Source: Limnospira fusiformis SAG 85.79 (GTDB taxonomy: Bacteria > Cyanobacteriota > Cyanobacteriia > Cyanobacteriales > Microcoleaceae). Taken from it: a stretch of DNA of 64,000 nt. The DNA is taken from NCBI RefSeq assembly GCF_012516315.1, contig NZ_CP051185.1, forward strand, positions 4,717,363 to 4,781,362, in the 5' to 3' direction. Made by a program: the position numbers and the translations under genes. The notes under the pieces are model-generated. The model did not search any database and had not been told where the DNA came from. It saw only the letters and a program-made list of their open reading frames with translations. Positions 50,309-60,400 of this stretch are shown piece by piece (the stretch's first letter is position 1; every line of letters starts with the position of its first letter).

Positions 50309-51970
50309 CCGGTTTGAAAACAGTGGTATAGATAGAAACATCCCAGCGATAATGATACCAAAAAGGTCGTTACGAACCCATCTGAATTGCAGGAACTCTA
50401 GCACCAAGAATAACCCGACAACCATGGCAAAAACTTGCTTTTCGTCAACCTCATGATATGGTTTTATCCAGTTTTTAAACATGATAAATATTGGAGCAAT
50501 TAGCAGTGATAAAAATGGGGTAAACACTATAAAGTTGTTGCTAAAAATATAGGCAACCATAGCCATAGTTAATGTGTCCATCCAGAACTGTTTGCTTTGG
50601 ATTCTTTTTCGCCAATTTTCACTGCTAATTAACTTATGGCAATACTGCTTAAACCGCAGGCGCTGATTTTTGCGTCTGGCTTTTGGGTCTAATTTAAGCA
50701 CTATTTGCCATTCAGGAACCCCACGATTTTGGACTCTGCCTAATAACTTAACCCGGACAATATTCTTGAGGTTTAATTGAGTTAATTCAGTGGCGATCGC
50801 CTTAGCTATTTGGGGATAATCCACCTGTTGTTTGTCGGCACGATTAATGACAATAGTTAACTTAGACTTACTAATCCGATTAACTTGCACCTTAACTTGA
50901 TAGGATTGTAGAGCCTTTTGCAGAACCTCAGTGATTTGTGGTTCTTCCTGGGGGAGTGTACTAGGCTTTATTGGCTGTTTAATAGTGGTTGGATTAGTGG
51001 CGATCGCCACAAAACCAGTTTCCGGTTCCGGCGTTAAACCCGGCATAGCCTCAATATATTTAGGAGTGGGGTGCAATTTCAGCAGTAACGCCGCCGCCGA
51101 ATGAAAACGCTTGCTTGTTGCCCCGGCCAACATTCTATCTAAAATATCAGCTAATTCGTCACTAACAGGACTTTTTAAATAACTACGCCAGCCCCAATTT
51201 CCCTCATGACTATCAAACAAATCAAAAGGGGTAACACCCGTCAACAAATGAATACAAGTCACCCCCAAACTATAAATATCACTAGCAAATACAGCCTTTC
51301 CCATCAACTGTTCAGGAGCCGTATAAGCAGCGGAACCAATCAGAGTCCCCGTCTTTGGTAATAGCCCCCCTGTCACCAATTTAGCCGCCCCAAAATCCAC
51401 CAAAACCAAGCTATTTTCCGAGCCTTTACTGCTACAGCGGCGACGGATAATATTTTCCGGTTTAATATCTCGATGAATCACCTTATGGCTGTGAATAAAC
51501 TGTAACACAGGCAATAATTCATCCAGAACCTGATAAATTTTATTTTCCGTAAACGGACCCTTGAGCATCAATTCTTGAGCCAGGTTATGACCCTCTATAA
51601 ACTCCTGAACCAAATATTGATAGGGTTCCGACTCAAAATAAGCCACCCGGTTAGGGATTTGGGAATGTTCCCCTAAAATCTCCAGTTGCTGGGCTTCCTG
51701 ACGAAATAAATCCGCCGATCGCTTGGCATTATTTCCCTGGGGAAAAAACTGTTTAATCGCGACCTGTGGATGGTTGGGTGTCAGTTGATCAACCGCTAAA
51801 AATGTGCGACCGAATCCCCCTTGTCCCAGGAGTTCCAGCGCAGCATAACAGCTATTGGCTGACCCCCCAATTGGGGCCGATAGTTTGACAGCAGCGCCAC
51901 AGTGTTGGCACGACTCCCCCTCACCTGGGTTTTGGGGATTTGGACAGTGGGGATTAAAACAGTAACTCAT
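50300..51970 (-). CDS. Ser/Thr protein kinase with N-terminal zinc ribbon and membrane tail
   Basis: 556 residues. Residues 4-25 form a C4 zinc ribbon (CFNPHCPN...CQHCG). A Hanks-type kinase domain covers about 38-300: GQGGFGRTFLAVD glycine loop, AIKQFFP lysine, VIHRDIKPENII near 160, LVDFGAAKL, and AYTAPEQLMG. A middle region (about 340-440) with VQVNRISKSKLTIVINR resembles repeated small alpha/beta modules of unknown role. Two or three hydrophobic helices (about 470-550) anchor it. The last codons and stop (SNRNN-TAA) use the heptamer sequence of minisatellite 1, so the array has grown into or replaced the 3' end. Confidence 0.87.
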   Translation of the reverse strand: MSYCFNPHCPNPQNPGEGESCQHCGAAVKLSAPIGGSANSCYAALELLGQGGFGRTFLAVDQLTPNHPQVAIKQFFPQGNNAKRSADLFRQEAQQLEILGEHSQIPNRVAYFESEPYQYLVQEFIEGHNLAQELMLKGPFTENKIYQVLDELLPVLQFIHSHKVIHRDIKPENIIRRRCSSKGSENSLVLVDFGAAKLVTGGLLPKTGTLIGSAAYTAPEQLMGKAVFASDIYSLGVTCIHLLTGVTPFDLFDSHEGNWGWRSYLKSPVSDELADILDRMLAGATSKRFHSAAALLLKLHPTPKYIEAMPGLTPEPETGFVAIATNPTTIKQPIKPSTLPQEEPQITEVLQKALQSYQVKVQVNRISKSKLTIVINRADKQQVDYPQIAKAIATELTQLNLKNIVRVKLLGRVQNRGVPEWQIVLKLDPKARRKNQRLRFKQYCHKLISSENWRKRIQSKQFWMDTLTMAMVAYIFSNNFIVFTPFLSLLIAPIFIMFKNWIKPYHEVDEKQVFAMVVGLFLVLEFLQFRWVRNDLFGIIIAGMFLSIPLFSNRNN

Positions 51971-52046
51971 AATCTGAGGATGTTAAAAAAAATTAAAGAT
52001 GGGGGTGACTATTGACCCCCAATGGTTAATGGCTGTCCGCTGGTGA

Positions 52047-52295
52047 TTAGGTGGGGATGGGCTCTCCCGGTCGCAATTTTGACCATTTTCCGGTTTCTTG
52101 TTTAAAACTTTCACAGCCAACTACATCCCATTCCATCTCGATGCTATCTTCTGTGGTGCGGATATTAACGTTGATGCTGGGTTCAACGGGGTCAAAGGTG
52201 GGATTGTCGCTAACATGGCGTTCCTGATGCTGTGTTTCTACGGCGTGGTAGGTGATACAGCGATCGACATAGTAACAGTTAACACAAATACACAT
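52047..52295 (-). CDS. ycf34: Ycf34 family protein
   Basis: 82 residues from ATG 52295, where GAGGG lies 8 bp upstream. MCICVNCYYVDRCITYHAVE with four closely spaced cysteines (2, 4, 7, 13) is diagnostic of Ycf34, a cyanobacterial and algal-plastid protein that binds an iron-sulfur cluster and affects photosynthetic electron transport in Synechocystis. The C-terminal half (INVNIRTTEDSIEMEWDVVGC) is also typical. Stand-alone gene. Confidence 0.92.
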   Translation of the reverse strand: MCICVNCYYVDRCITYHAVETQHQERHVSDNPTFDPVEPSINVNIRTTEDSIEMEWDVVGCESFKQETGKWSKLRPGEPIPT

Positions 52296-52571
52296 ATTCA
52301 AAACCCTCTGTATATTTTCAAAAGGATTGACTACTTGATTTCCCTTTCTGCTAATTTAGCTTATATTAATCGATTCTTGCTGATGGTGCTATTAGTCTCG
52401 CCTACTGTTATCCTGGTCTAGGCACTATCTCAGGCACTTTGGCGTCCACAGATGACTGTTACGGCTGTTTCTGACTCAGACTGGGGGATGATACTGGCTT
52501 AACCCCCCTCAGTACAATTTTACCCGATCTCGAACCTGATGCCAATTTCTGGGAATTTCATGGGGATGGGG

Positions 52572-54233
52572 TTAGTATTTAAAGTTAAATTCTGAACTCA
52601 TAGTATAGCGATCGCGTCCAGCTTTTTTGGATTCATACAGTGCTTGATCTGCTGCCATAAACAGGGTCTCTGGATGATAATCACTGCTAGGAATTATGCT
52701 GGCAATTCCTATACTTATCGTTACTACCGGATGCTGAGAATCTACAGATTTAGGCACTCCAGAAGCTATAGCTAATTCTTTGACCGCGAGGCAAATTTTT
52801 GCCGCCACAAACATGGCTCCCTTCCCATCAGTTTGGGGTAGAAGCACCACAAACTCTTCTCCACCATATCTAGCTAATAAATCATTGGGACGTTGTAAAT
52901 TCTGTTGAATAGCTTGGGCTATTTTTTGTAAACATACGTCTCCGGCTAGATGACCAAAAGTATCGTTATATAGTTTAAAGTAATCTATATCGCAGACAAT
53001 TAATGCCAGGGGATTATGTTTGATAGCCATACATTCCCATTCCATTTTAAAAGCCTTCTGGAATTGTGAGCGATTAGCCACCTTAGTGAGTTCATCAACA
53101 TAAACTAAATTTGATAAATATTGGTTATCACGTTCCAATTGTTCTATATAAATAGAACTAGGCACTTGGGGGGATATCGGTTTATAGCTAAAGTAAACAC
53201 GATACAAATCACCAGCCAAAATATAATTATTTCCTAGGCTTTTAATTATCCCTATACTCTCTAAGTAATAGGCTGATATTGGCTCAATTTTTAAGGCTGT
53301 TTTGGCGGTGATTAACTGCTGAATCATTTCCACTAATTCTGGCTTTTTTTGAATTAATATCCAGATTTTTTTCAGATAATTTTTATAAATACCTGCATCG
53401 GTAGAAGCTCGATGAAAAAAATCATCAAATTTTGTTTGATGCTCATATAAATAATGAAAAGCTAGATGAATTAAATAGGGATGTCCACCGACCAAGCAGG
53501 TTAATTTGTGTAACTGATTTTCGGTTAAAGTGAGTTGGTATTTGTCGGCTAGTTCTCCCACTTGCTGATGCGTAAACTCAGGTAAATCAATCAATACACC
53601 TACATTAAAGGGAGATTGATTAATCCCTAAAGAAACATAAACTTCTGTGGAATGAACCAAAACCAGGCGCAATTTCTGCCAAATTGTTGACTGTGCAGAT
53701 TTCTCATGCCAAAATCGCAATAATGGCATAAAGTTCATGAAGATTTGGGGATACTCAAACAGCAAATTAACCTCATTAAAAACCAATAAAAAAGGTCGGT
53801 TAATTTGGGCAATTAAGTATTCTTCAAAATACATCGTGCAGCTCACTTTGTCGCCGATGTCTTCATCCCAATAATCATTAATATTATAGGCTATTCCTAA
53901 CTGTCTGGTGACATTACTACATAACCAACGAAAAAATTTGGTCGAACTTTCAAAAATCCCTAAATCCGCTTGCTGAAAGTCAATTAAGACGGTACTATAT
54001 CCTAAACTGTTGGCGTGGTTAATCAACCTTAGCATTAACGAACTTTTGCCCATTTTTCGGGGTGCTTTAATTCGCATAACACTACCAGGTTGGGTTATTT
54101 GCTGATAGGCTATAATTTCGATGGGGGGACGCTCCACATAAAAAGCAGAATCCAGAGACAGCGGACTATCAGGACATGGGAGACAACCAAGAGGATTACT
54201 GAATTCTAATTCTGGCGGTATAGCTTGATCCAT
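52572..54233 (-). CDS. AAA-like ATPase domain fused to a GGDEF diguanylate cyclase
   Basis: 553 residues. Residues about 30-330 are the cyanobacterial AAA-like (AAA_35 type) ATPase: Walker A RIKAPRKMGKSSLM, Walker B-like FLLVFNEVNLLFEYP, and YHLIHLAFHYLYEH-type C-terminal region. After a linker of about 30 residues, 385-550 form a GGDEF domain with DELTKVANRSQF, CDIDYFKLYNDTFGHLAGD and active site RYGGEEF. The glutamate form of the motif is active in known enzymes, so c-di-GMP synthesis is likely. The ATPase part presumably senses or switches. No receiver or membrane segment. Stand-alone. Confidence 0.87.
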   Translation of the reverse strand: MDQAIPPELEFSNPLGCLPCPDSPLSLDSAFYVERPPIEIIAYQQITQPGSVMRIKAPRKMGKSSLMLRLINHANSLGYSTVLIDFQQADLGIFESSTKFFRWLCSNVTRQLGIAYNINDYWDEDIGDKVSCTMYFEEYLIAQINRPFLLVFNEVNLLFEYPQIFMNFMPLLRFWHEKSAQSTIWQKLRLVLVHSTEVYVSLGINQSPFNVGVLIDLPEFTHQQVGELADKYQLTLTENQLHKLTCLVGGHPYLIHLAFHYLYEHQTKFDDFFHRASTDAGIYKNYLKKIWILIQKKPELVEMIQQLITAKTALKIEPISAYYLESIGIIKSLGNNYILAGDLYRVYFSYKPISPQVPSSIYIEQLERDNQYLSNLVYVDELTKVANRSQFQKAFKMEWECMAIKHNPLALIVCDIDYFKLYNDTFGHLAGDVCLQKIAQAIQQNLQRPNDLLARYGGEEFVVLLPQTDGKGAMFVAAKICLAVKELAIASGVPKSVDSQHPVVTISIGIASIIPSSDYHPETLFMAADQALYESKKAGRDRYTMSSEFNFKY

Positions 54234-54439
54234 TTTCCCTCAAAATATTTTTGGTCTCATGGTATTGTATAGTATTAACCCAAATCCTGAGCTTTGTCAA
54301 AAATAGTCCCTTTCGGCAACATCAAGAAAGTTACCTGGGAAAGTTATCGTTATCTGAACACTTGAACTGGGTGGACTTTGGTAATTTGATTGACTATTTG
54401 CGATCGCGGATTCTTCTATAGATAGGTATTGCTTGCTAT

Positions 54440-55699
54440 ATGTCTGCTGCTATTACATCCCCATTATCTCCCGAAAACTGGCCGTTTGGTTTAGAAAATC
54501 TACCCGAATCAGCTTATTTAGTCGGGGGTGCGGTGCGGGATGCCTTATTGAGTCGCGCCGTGGGTGATTTGGATTTAGATTTTGTGGTGTTGTCGGAAGC
54601 AGTAAACACAGCCAAAACCATCGCCTCCCATTATCAAGCCGGATTTGTGTTGTTAGATGCGGAGCGACAAATTGCTAGGGTAGTATTCCCAGGGGTAACA
54701 GTAGATTTTGCTCAAGCTGAGGGAGGAAGTTTAGAGGTAGATCTAGGGCGGCGGGATTTTACAATTAATACGATCGCCTATCATCCCATAACCAAAACTT
54801 TTTTCGACCCCTATCAGGGACAACAAGACTTAAAACAGGGTCTGATGCGCATGATCAGTCGGGAAAACTTAGCTGATGATCCCCTGCGGTTGCTGCGGGG
54901 ATATCGACAGGCGGCGCAGTTAGGCTTTGTGATTGAACCGGAAACTAAACAGACGATCGCCGATTTAGCCAGTTTATTACCACGGGTAGCAGCAGAACGT
55001 ATCCGCACTGAGTTAGGATATTTACTCAATACCCCCTTGGGAGTGCCGAAATTAATTGAAGCCTGGAAAATCGGTCTGATCTCCCCCTGGTTTAGCAGTT
55101 TGGGAGATAGATGCGATCGCCTCAAAAATCTTGATCACGTCGCCGCCGCCGTCTCACAAACCTATCCACCATTAGCCAAACCCTTGAGGGAGTCGGTGCG
55201 GGAAACCATTAAAATGTCCCAACTCGCGATCGCCAAATTAGCCACCATGACCAGCGAGGATCGGGACCAAGCCGAAGCCGAGTTAATTACCCTCAAATAT
55301 AGCCGAGTTGAGATCCGGGGAGTTCTGGCTTTACTAGGAACCTTTCAGCAACTACAACCCACCCCCATAGCCGATCTATCCATACGCCAACAATATTTTC
55401 TATTTGCTAATGTGGGGGAATTTTTCCCCGCCTTAGTAGTCCTGTCCATAGCCGCCGGAGCATCACTACAGGAGTTTACTACCCTAATTAACCATTATCT
55501 GAATCCCGATGATGCGATCGCTCACCCCCAACCCGTCATTAGCGGGAAACTCTTAATGGCAAAATTGGGACTCTCTCCCAGTCCCTTATTAGGGGATCTA
55601 CTCCAAGAGATACAAATTGCTAAGGCTGAGGGTCAAATATCCACCCGTGAAGATGCCATAGCGATCGCATCCCAGAAAATGCTTGAATTAAACCTATAA
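54440..55699 (+). CDS. cca: CCA tRNA nucleotidyltransferase / poly(A) polymerase family
   Basis: 419 residues of the class II family: LVGGAVRDALLSRAVGDLDLDFVV contains the GxGVRD-type and DxD metal-binding motifs; RRDFTINTIAYHP and DPLRLLRGYRQAAQLGF follow in order, with a helical C-terminal half. It adds or repairs the 3' CCA of tRNA. None of the three tRNA genes here encodes CCA, so the enzyme is needed for them. In cyanobacteria CCA addition may be split between two enzymes; which activity this one has cannot be told. tRNA-Asp follows on the opposite strand. Confidence 0.9.
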   Translation: MSAAITSPLSPENWPFGLENLPESAYLVGGAVRDALLSRAVGDLDLDFVVLSEAVNTAKTIASHYQAGFVLLDAERQIARVVFPGVTVDFAQAEGGSLEVDLGRRDFTINTIAYHPITKTFFDPYQGQQDLKQGLMRMISRENLADDPLRLLRGYRQAAQLGFVIEPETKQTIADLASLLPRVAAERIRTELGYLLNTPLGVPKLIEAWKIGLISPWFSSLGDRCDRLKNLDHVAAAVSQTYPPLAKPLRESVRETIKMSQLAIAKLATMTSEDRDQAEAELITLKYSRVEIRGVLALLGTFQQLQPTPIADLSIRQQYFLFANVGEFFPALVVLSIAAGASLQEFTTLINHYLNPDDAIAHPQPVISGKLLMAKLGLSPSPLLGDLLQEIQIAKAEGQISTREDAIAIASQKMLELNL

Positions 55700-55736
55700 T
55701 AAGCGCGATCGCATTGATGATTTTATCCCCAGCCAT

Positions 55737-55834
55737 CGCCCATTGCCCATTGCCTTCCCAGAAATCAATCAACGGCGCAGCATTAATTGTTAATTATTAA
55801 TTGTTAATTATTAATTGTTAATTGTTAATTATTT
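55737..55834. repeat. Single diverged unit related to minisatellite 1
   Basis: CGCCCATTGCCCATTGCC, then CAATCAACGGCGCAGCATTA and six to seven heptamers (TTAATTG/TTAATTA) match one unit of the array at 48651-50308. The second half of the unit, with the GGACGCGCGTCC palindrome, is absent. It lies directly downstream of tRNA-Asp and cca. Confidence 0.85.
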
Positions 55835-55838
55835 ATAA

Positions 55839-55912
55839 CGGGACTGACGGGGCTCGAACCCGCAACTTCCGCCGTGACAGGGCGGTGCTCTAACCAATTG
55901 AACTACAGTCCC
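55839..55912 (-). tRNA. tRNA-Asp (GTC anticodon)
   Basis: Minus strand: acceptor GGGACTG/CAGTCCC with discriminator G (an aspartate identity base), D arm TAGTTCAATTGGTTAGA, anticodon stem CCGCC/GGCGG with loop CTGTCAC (anticodon GTC), T arm GCGGG/CCCGT with loop TTCGAGC. Canonical in every respect, unlike the tRNA at 3252. CCA not encoded. Confidence 0.96.
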
Positions 55913-55981
55913 CTATGGTAGACCCTGATTTGAAGTCTTCGTAGTTAGTGCTTCGTTTTAAGCACAAAATCTATTATCAGC

Positions 55982-57196
55982 TTAATTCCCGGTTTTGTCA
56001 ACCCCTGAACCGAAAAAATTTTCTATCCACTCCCAGACCCTTTGCTGATAGGGTTTCGCCGGATATTCGGGGTCGATCGCAAAAACTACGATCCGGGTGT
56101 GTAGTAGCGGGTGGAAATTGTTGTCGCTGACCATGATTAGCGATCGCCTTCCGTCCGGGAGAGTTGGCCCAAAAGTCATCCCCTCCAGATTATCCCAGAT
56201 TACCTCAGCCTGTATCTCTGGGGGAATCAATACCGGAGTTTTGCTAACCGGGGTAATTCCCTCTAATTGGTTTCGCAGGCTGTCCAAGGACCTAATATCC
56301 GTCGCTTCCTTCACCGATACCTCAAACAGGCGGATCACAAATCCCCGGTCTAGGGAAAATGACCTTTCCATAGCCAGCGATCGCCTCTCACTCACAGCCA
56401 GCAACTCCACCAGTCCGTTAAGCTGTAACGTCTCAGACATCAGGGAACTACCCGCGATCGCTTCTGTCATATACAGAAACTGACCATCTACTAAACCCGT
56501 CTCCAAATTATAGCGAATTATCCGGCTAGGGCTTCCTTCCTTAACCGTCGCCGCCGGTCCGTCTTGAATTAAAGCATTTTCCGTAGCTGTAAATAGAGTT
56601 TTTCCGTCCGGGGTTAGGGTCAGGCTTTCCGTAGCCAGATTATTTCTCACTCCTATATTAGGATTATCTGGCGAAAACAATTGTTTTGGGATGGGTAATT
56701 CACTTAGTTGGCGACCCGACTCTAGGGAAAACTCCTTGATAAACGGAGGATAACCCGCCGCTATATTTCCTTCCGAAGCAATCCAAACCGTTTCTCCCGT
56801 AAAAGCAATTCCTTCCGGGTCTAAACTATACAATGGGAAGGCTTCCCCGTTGGCGTCTAATATCCGCCTTACTCCTATTACTTCCACCCCTTCTAATTGG
56901 AAAGGGTCCCCACTCCAGTGCAATTTCAGCGTGTAAAATCTCGCGTCACCGCGATCGCCTTGGGAGTCCGACACCGCATAATATACATCTTTTTGCCGGT
57001 TATAAGTTATTCCCGACAGTCCCCCCACTTCTGTATCCTCAAATCGGAAACCTGTGGGAATCGTGACCGCACCCAAAAACGATGTTAATTCCTGAATGCG
57101 ATCGGGGGATGGTGGGGTAATTCCTACTTCGATTAATCCCACTGTTACGGTCAGCGGTAATATGGTCATCAGCGAACACTTCAGCCACCACATCAA
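55982..57196 (-). CDS. Exported esterase-like activity of phytase family protein
   Basis: 404 residues. An N-terminal hydrophobic segment (about 4-24) suggests export or membrane anchoring. The rest is a beta-propeller-like domain of the 'phytase-like' family: GGLSGITYNRQKDVYYAVSD, LDPEGIAFTGETVWIASEGN, SLTLTPDGKTLFTATENAL, NLEGMTFGPTLPDGRRSLIMVSDNN. The family includes proteins annotated with esterase or alkaline phosphatase-like activity, but true phytase activity is not established. Likely periplasmic, perhaps in organic-phosphate use. Stand-alone. Confidence 0.8.
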   Translation of the reverse strand: MMWWLKCSLMTILPLTVTVGLIEVGITPPSPDRIQELTSFLGAVTIPTGFRFEDTEVGGLSGITYNRQKDVYYAVSDSQGDRGDARFYTLKLHWSGDPFQLEGVEVIGVRRILDANGEAFPLYSLDPEGIAFTGETVWIASEGNIAAGYPPFIKEFSLESGRQLSELPIPKQLFSPDNPNIGVRNNLATESLTLTPDGKTLFTATENALIQDGPAATVKEGSPSRIIRYNLETGLVDGQFLYMTEAIAGSSLMSETLQLNGLVELLAVSERRSLAMERSFSLDRGFVIRLFEVSVKEATDIRSLDSLRNQLEGITPVSKTPVLIPPEIQAEVIWDNLEGMTFGPTLPDGRRSLIMVSDNNFHPLLHTRIVVFAIDPEYPAKPYQQRVWEWIENFFGSGVDKTGN

Positions 57197-57400
57197 TTTG
57201 CGCCAGTCCCGTCAACGGGTAAACTTCCTAGGATTTTCGCGGGTAGATATTTCGGGAATCTTCCCCTCTGTGGGCAATCTCAAAACAGGCTGATTTTTAC
57301 CCCCCCTTTTAACCTACCAGCCATGGTGATATTTGTCAAGGGTTCCCCCCAGGTTTCCATAACTCACCGATATGGCTGGGGGTAGACGATCATCTTTTCC

Positions 57401-60400
57401 TTATTCCAGGGAGGGTAATTGATTGACAATATCCACCGTTTCTAAGCTAACTGTAATCACCTGACCAATTAACCTCACAATATATTGTTCATCGTCTAAG
57501 CGGTTGGGGTCATTTTCAATACCACTGCGTTTATCTATTTTAACCTGATAGCGGTCAATAATCCAATCTAAAGCTGATCGGTTCCCCAGGCGATATGCAA
57601 ACACTTTCGGGGGAATACCCGCCAAGGTCAGAAACTCGTTATAAATTAACTGGGTTTTATCTTTACTCAGTTTCATCTTTTCCACCCGCCAATTTAACGC
57701 GACCTCATCATTTTCGATAAATTCCAGCCGATATTCCGGTTGCTTTTCATAGTTTAGATGAATTTCCGCTAGACGTTTTCCCGCTTTGGCAAAACTCTCA
57801 AATTCCGGGGCGTAGGGAATGCGCGGTAATTCCCTTTTCAGGTTGTCCGCGTATTTTTCCCGATACCTGGGATGGTGTAACAAACCATATATATAATAGA
57901 AAATATCCCATTTACTGATAGCCCGGTTTTCGTATTCTTCCCGAAAAGCATCTAACGCCCAGTCCGTGATGTTTTCCTGGCGGTTATTTCCGTCTTCGTC
58001 ATAGCTGTAGAAAGGGAAACAACGTGCGCCACCTGTCCCTGGACTTAACATATTTAAATCAACGATCATATTACTTATCATCGCTGTAAAAGATTTTTCT
58101 GAACCTAACCCAGTTACACAAATCACCCGATTCTCTTTCTCTGTCTCCGGGGTGGGGAATATGTAGGGAAATTGACCGCGACGATGAGTTAAAACTTCAT
58201 CGAAATATAAAAACTGAAAACAAAATGGACGATATAGAGAATTTCTTACGTTTTCGGGGATAAACTGCGTAGTTATATTGGCTTTCAGACATTCTTTAAG
58301 GCGACTACTCCATTTAATTTTCGTATCATCAGATATAACAAAATCATCGAGATTAACTGATGGATCTTGACAATCATGCCATTTCCTGGTTTGTTCATTA
58401 TAGGTGGCGATCATCCTTTGAATATTGGCGGCTAATTCATCAGGATTAAAGTTATACGCCCAAACATCGCGATTGGTATTAACTCCCAAGCTAAACAACT
58501 TAAAAATCGCCCCCGTCGCGTCTCCTTTGGCGGCTTTGGTTTCCTTAGTCCCCATGGGGATAAAGGTTTCAAAATCCGCGTGCAACCCTGCGGTTAACCA
58601 GGTATGTTTTTTGTCCGGTTTAATCTCTTCCCAGTCTACCCCACCCAAATGCTGACATTTTTCTAAATAATCGTATTTTTCCTGTTTCCGCCAAAACTCA
58701 CCCACCGCTGCATAATAAATTTTACCCGGAGATTTGTTACCTTCCTTCTTTTTAATCAACAGGTTAATACTCACCCCTACTTTGATATCAAAAACATTAT
58801 AAATCGGTTGATTGCTGGCATTTTTTCTGATATTACCCCCCAAATCTAAAATATAAATTGCGTCAAAATCTTGGGCTAAATGCTGCCGCATTCCATCAAA
58901 AGCGATCGCATCAATAAAGCTGTTATTGCTGACAAATGCCACAATTCCCTCATCTTCAATCCTATCAGCCGCCCAGCGAAATGCCTTAACGTAGGGGTCG
59001 GAAAGTTTATTTTTATTAGTCGCTTTCGAGTCTTTCGCATAAGTTTCCGCCACCCGTTGATCAACTCCTCCCGTTTGGCTATATTTGCGGTTTTTGTTAT
59101 TGTCGTTTTCATTTTGCTGCGCTGTATTATAGGGAGGGTTGCCAATGACCACAAAAATGGGGGAACTTTGCTGCTGCTTGACCCGTTGGGTATTTTGGGG
59201 AGTAAATAAATCGAGTTGTGATGCTTCTTGCACCGAGAAAGTATCCACCAAACAAATCCCGTCAAAAGGCTGATATTGTCCGGTTGCCGTCAAATATTCA
59301 TGCTCAATATTCATCGAAGCGATATAATAGGGTAATAACATCACCTCATTGCAGTGTAACTCCTGCTGATACTTATGAGATAACGCAGTTTTTCTAATCT
59401 CCCGCATTATCCGCATAATAAAGTTACCCGTCCCCACAAACGGGTCAAGAATATGCACCCCTTTATCACTCAGAGATTTCTTAAACTCCGTGCGGAGAAT
59501 CTCATCAACACTTCTCACCATAAAATCGACAATACTCTGAGGCGTGTAAACAATCCCATGGGTATCGGCGACATTGACCGCAAACCCTTGGAAAAACCTT
59601 TCATAAACCGTGTTTAAAAAATGCTGCTTTTCGCTATACTCAGTAATAGTAGCCGCAGCCTCTTCTAAGGCGCGATAAAAATAATCAACATCTCCCAGAA
59701 AATGAGCGCGACTAAACGACTTGGAGGTTAAAGCCTCGATCACCTTCTCAATTTCCACCGCGATAATATTGCGCCGGGTAAAATCGGGGTTATTAAAAAT
59801 CTGTCGGAAAATCCTTTCCGTGAGTAAATGCTGAATCAGCATCTCTTCCACAGCCGCATCAGAAATATTAGGATTAATCGACTGACGGCACAGGTTACTA
59901 AACCCTTGAAAAGCCCCAATAAACTGGGGATTAGTTTTGCGTTGACTCTCGATTAAATCAACCAGTTTTTCCCCCAACCCGCGCACTTTCTCGCCAAATT
60001 CGGCCGCGGCTTTCTCCCAATTTTCGATTTGGGGTGGGCGATATTCAAAAAACAACTTTAGACTTTCGACCAAGGCTTCCGGTTTGGTGATATCCTGGTC
60101 ATAGACTTGTTTTCCCCCTTGCCAAATAATCACCCGGTCAGGGGACTGAAAAATAATGTTATCTTTGGGGTAGCCTTTGGCAAATTTCTTTTGTACTTCT
60201 TTGGGTAAGTCGTCGGCGGTGTCTTTAGCTTCCCAAATGCCATGTTTTAGGGTATCATCTCGGACAAATAACCCATCAACTTGAATCCGTTTTTTGGCGG
60301 TCAACTTCAGGCTGTTTTCCTGTACCAAAATCCAATTAAACTGCTGACAACAGGAAGTTAACAAATCGGCAAAAGCGACTTTAACCGCCCCTTCATTAGC

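Noticed and set aside
52098-52421. 107-codon plus-strand ORF
   Set aside because: It is antisense to ycf34 and has no features of its own.
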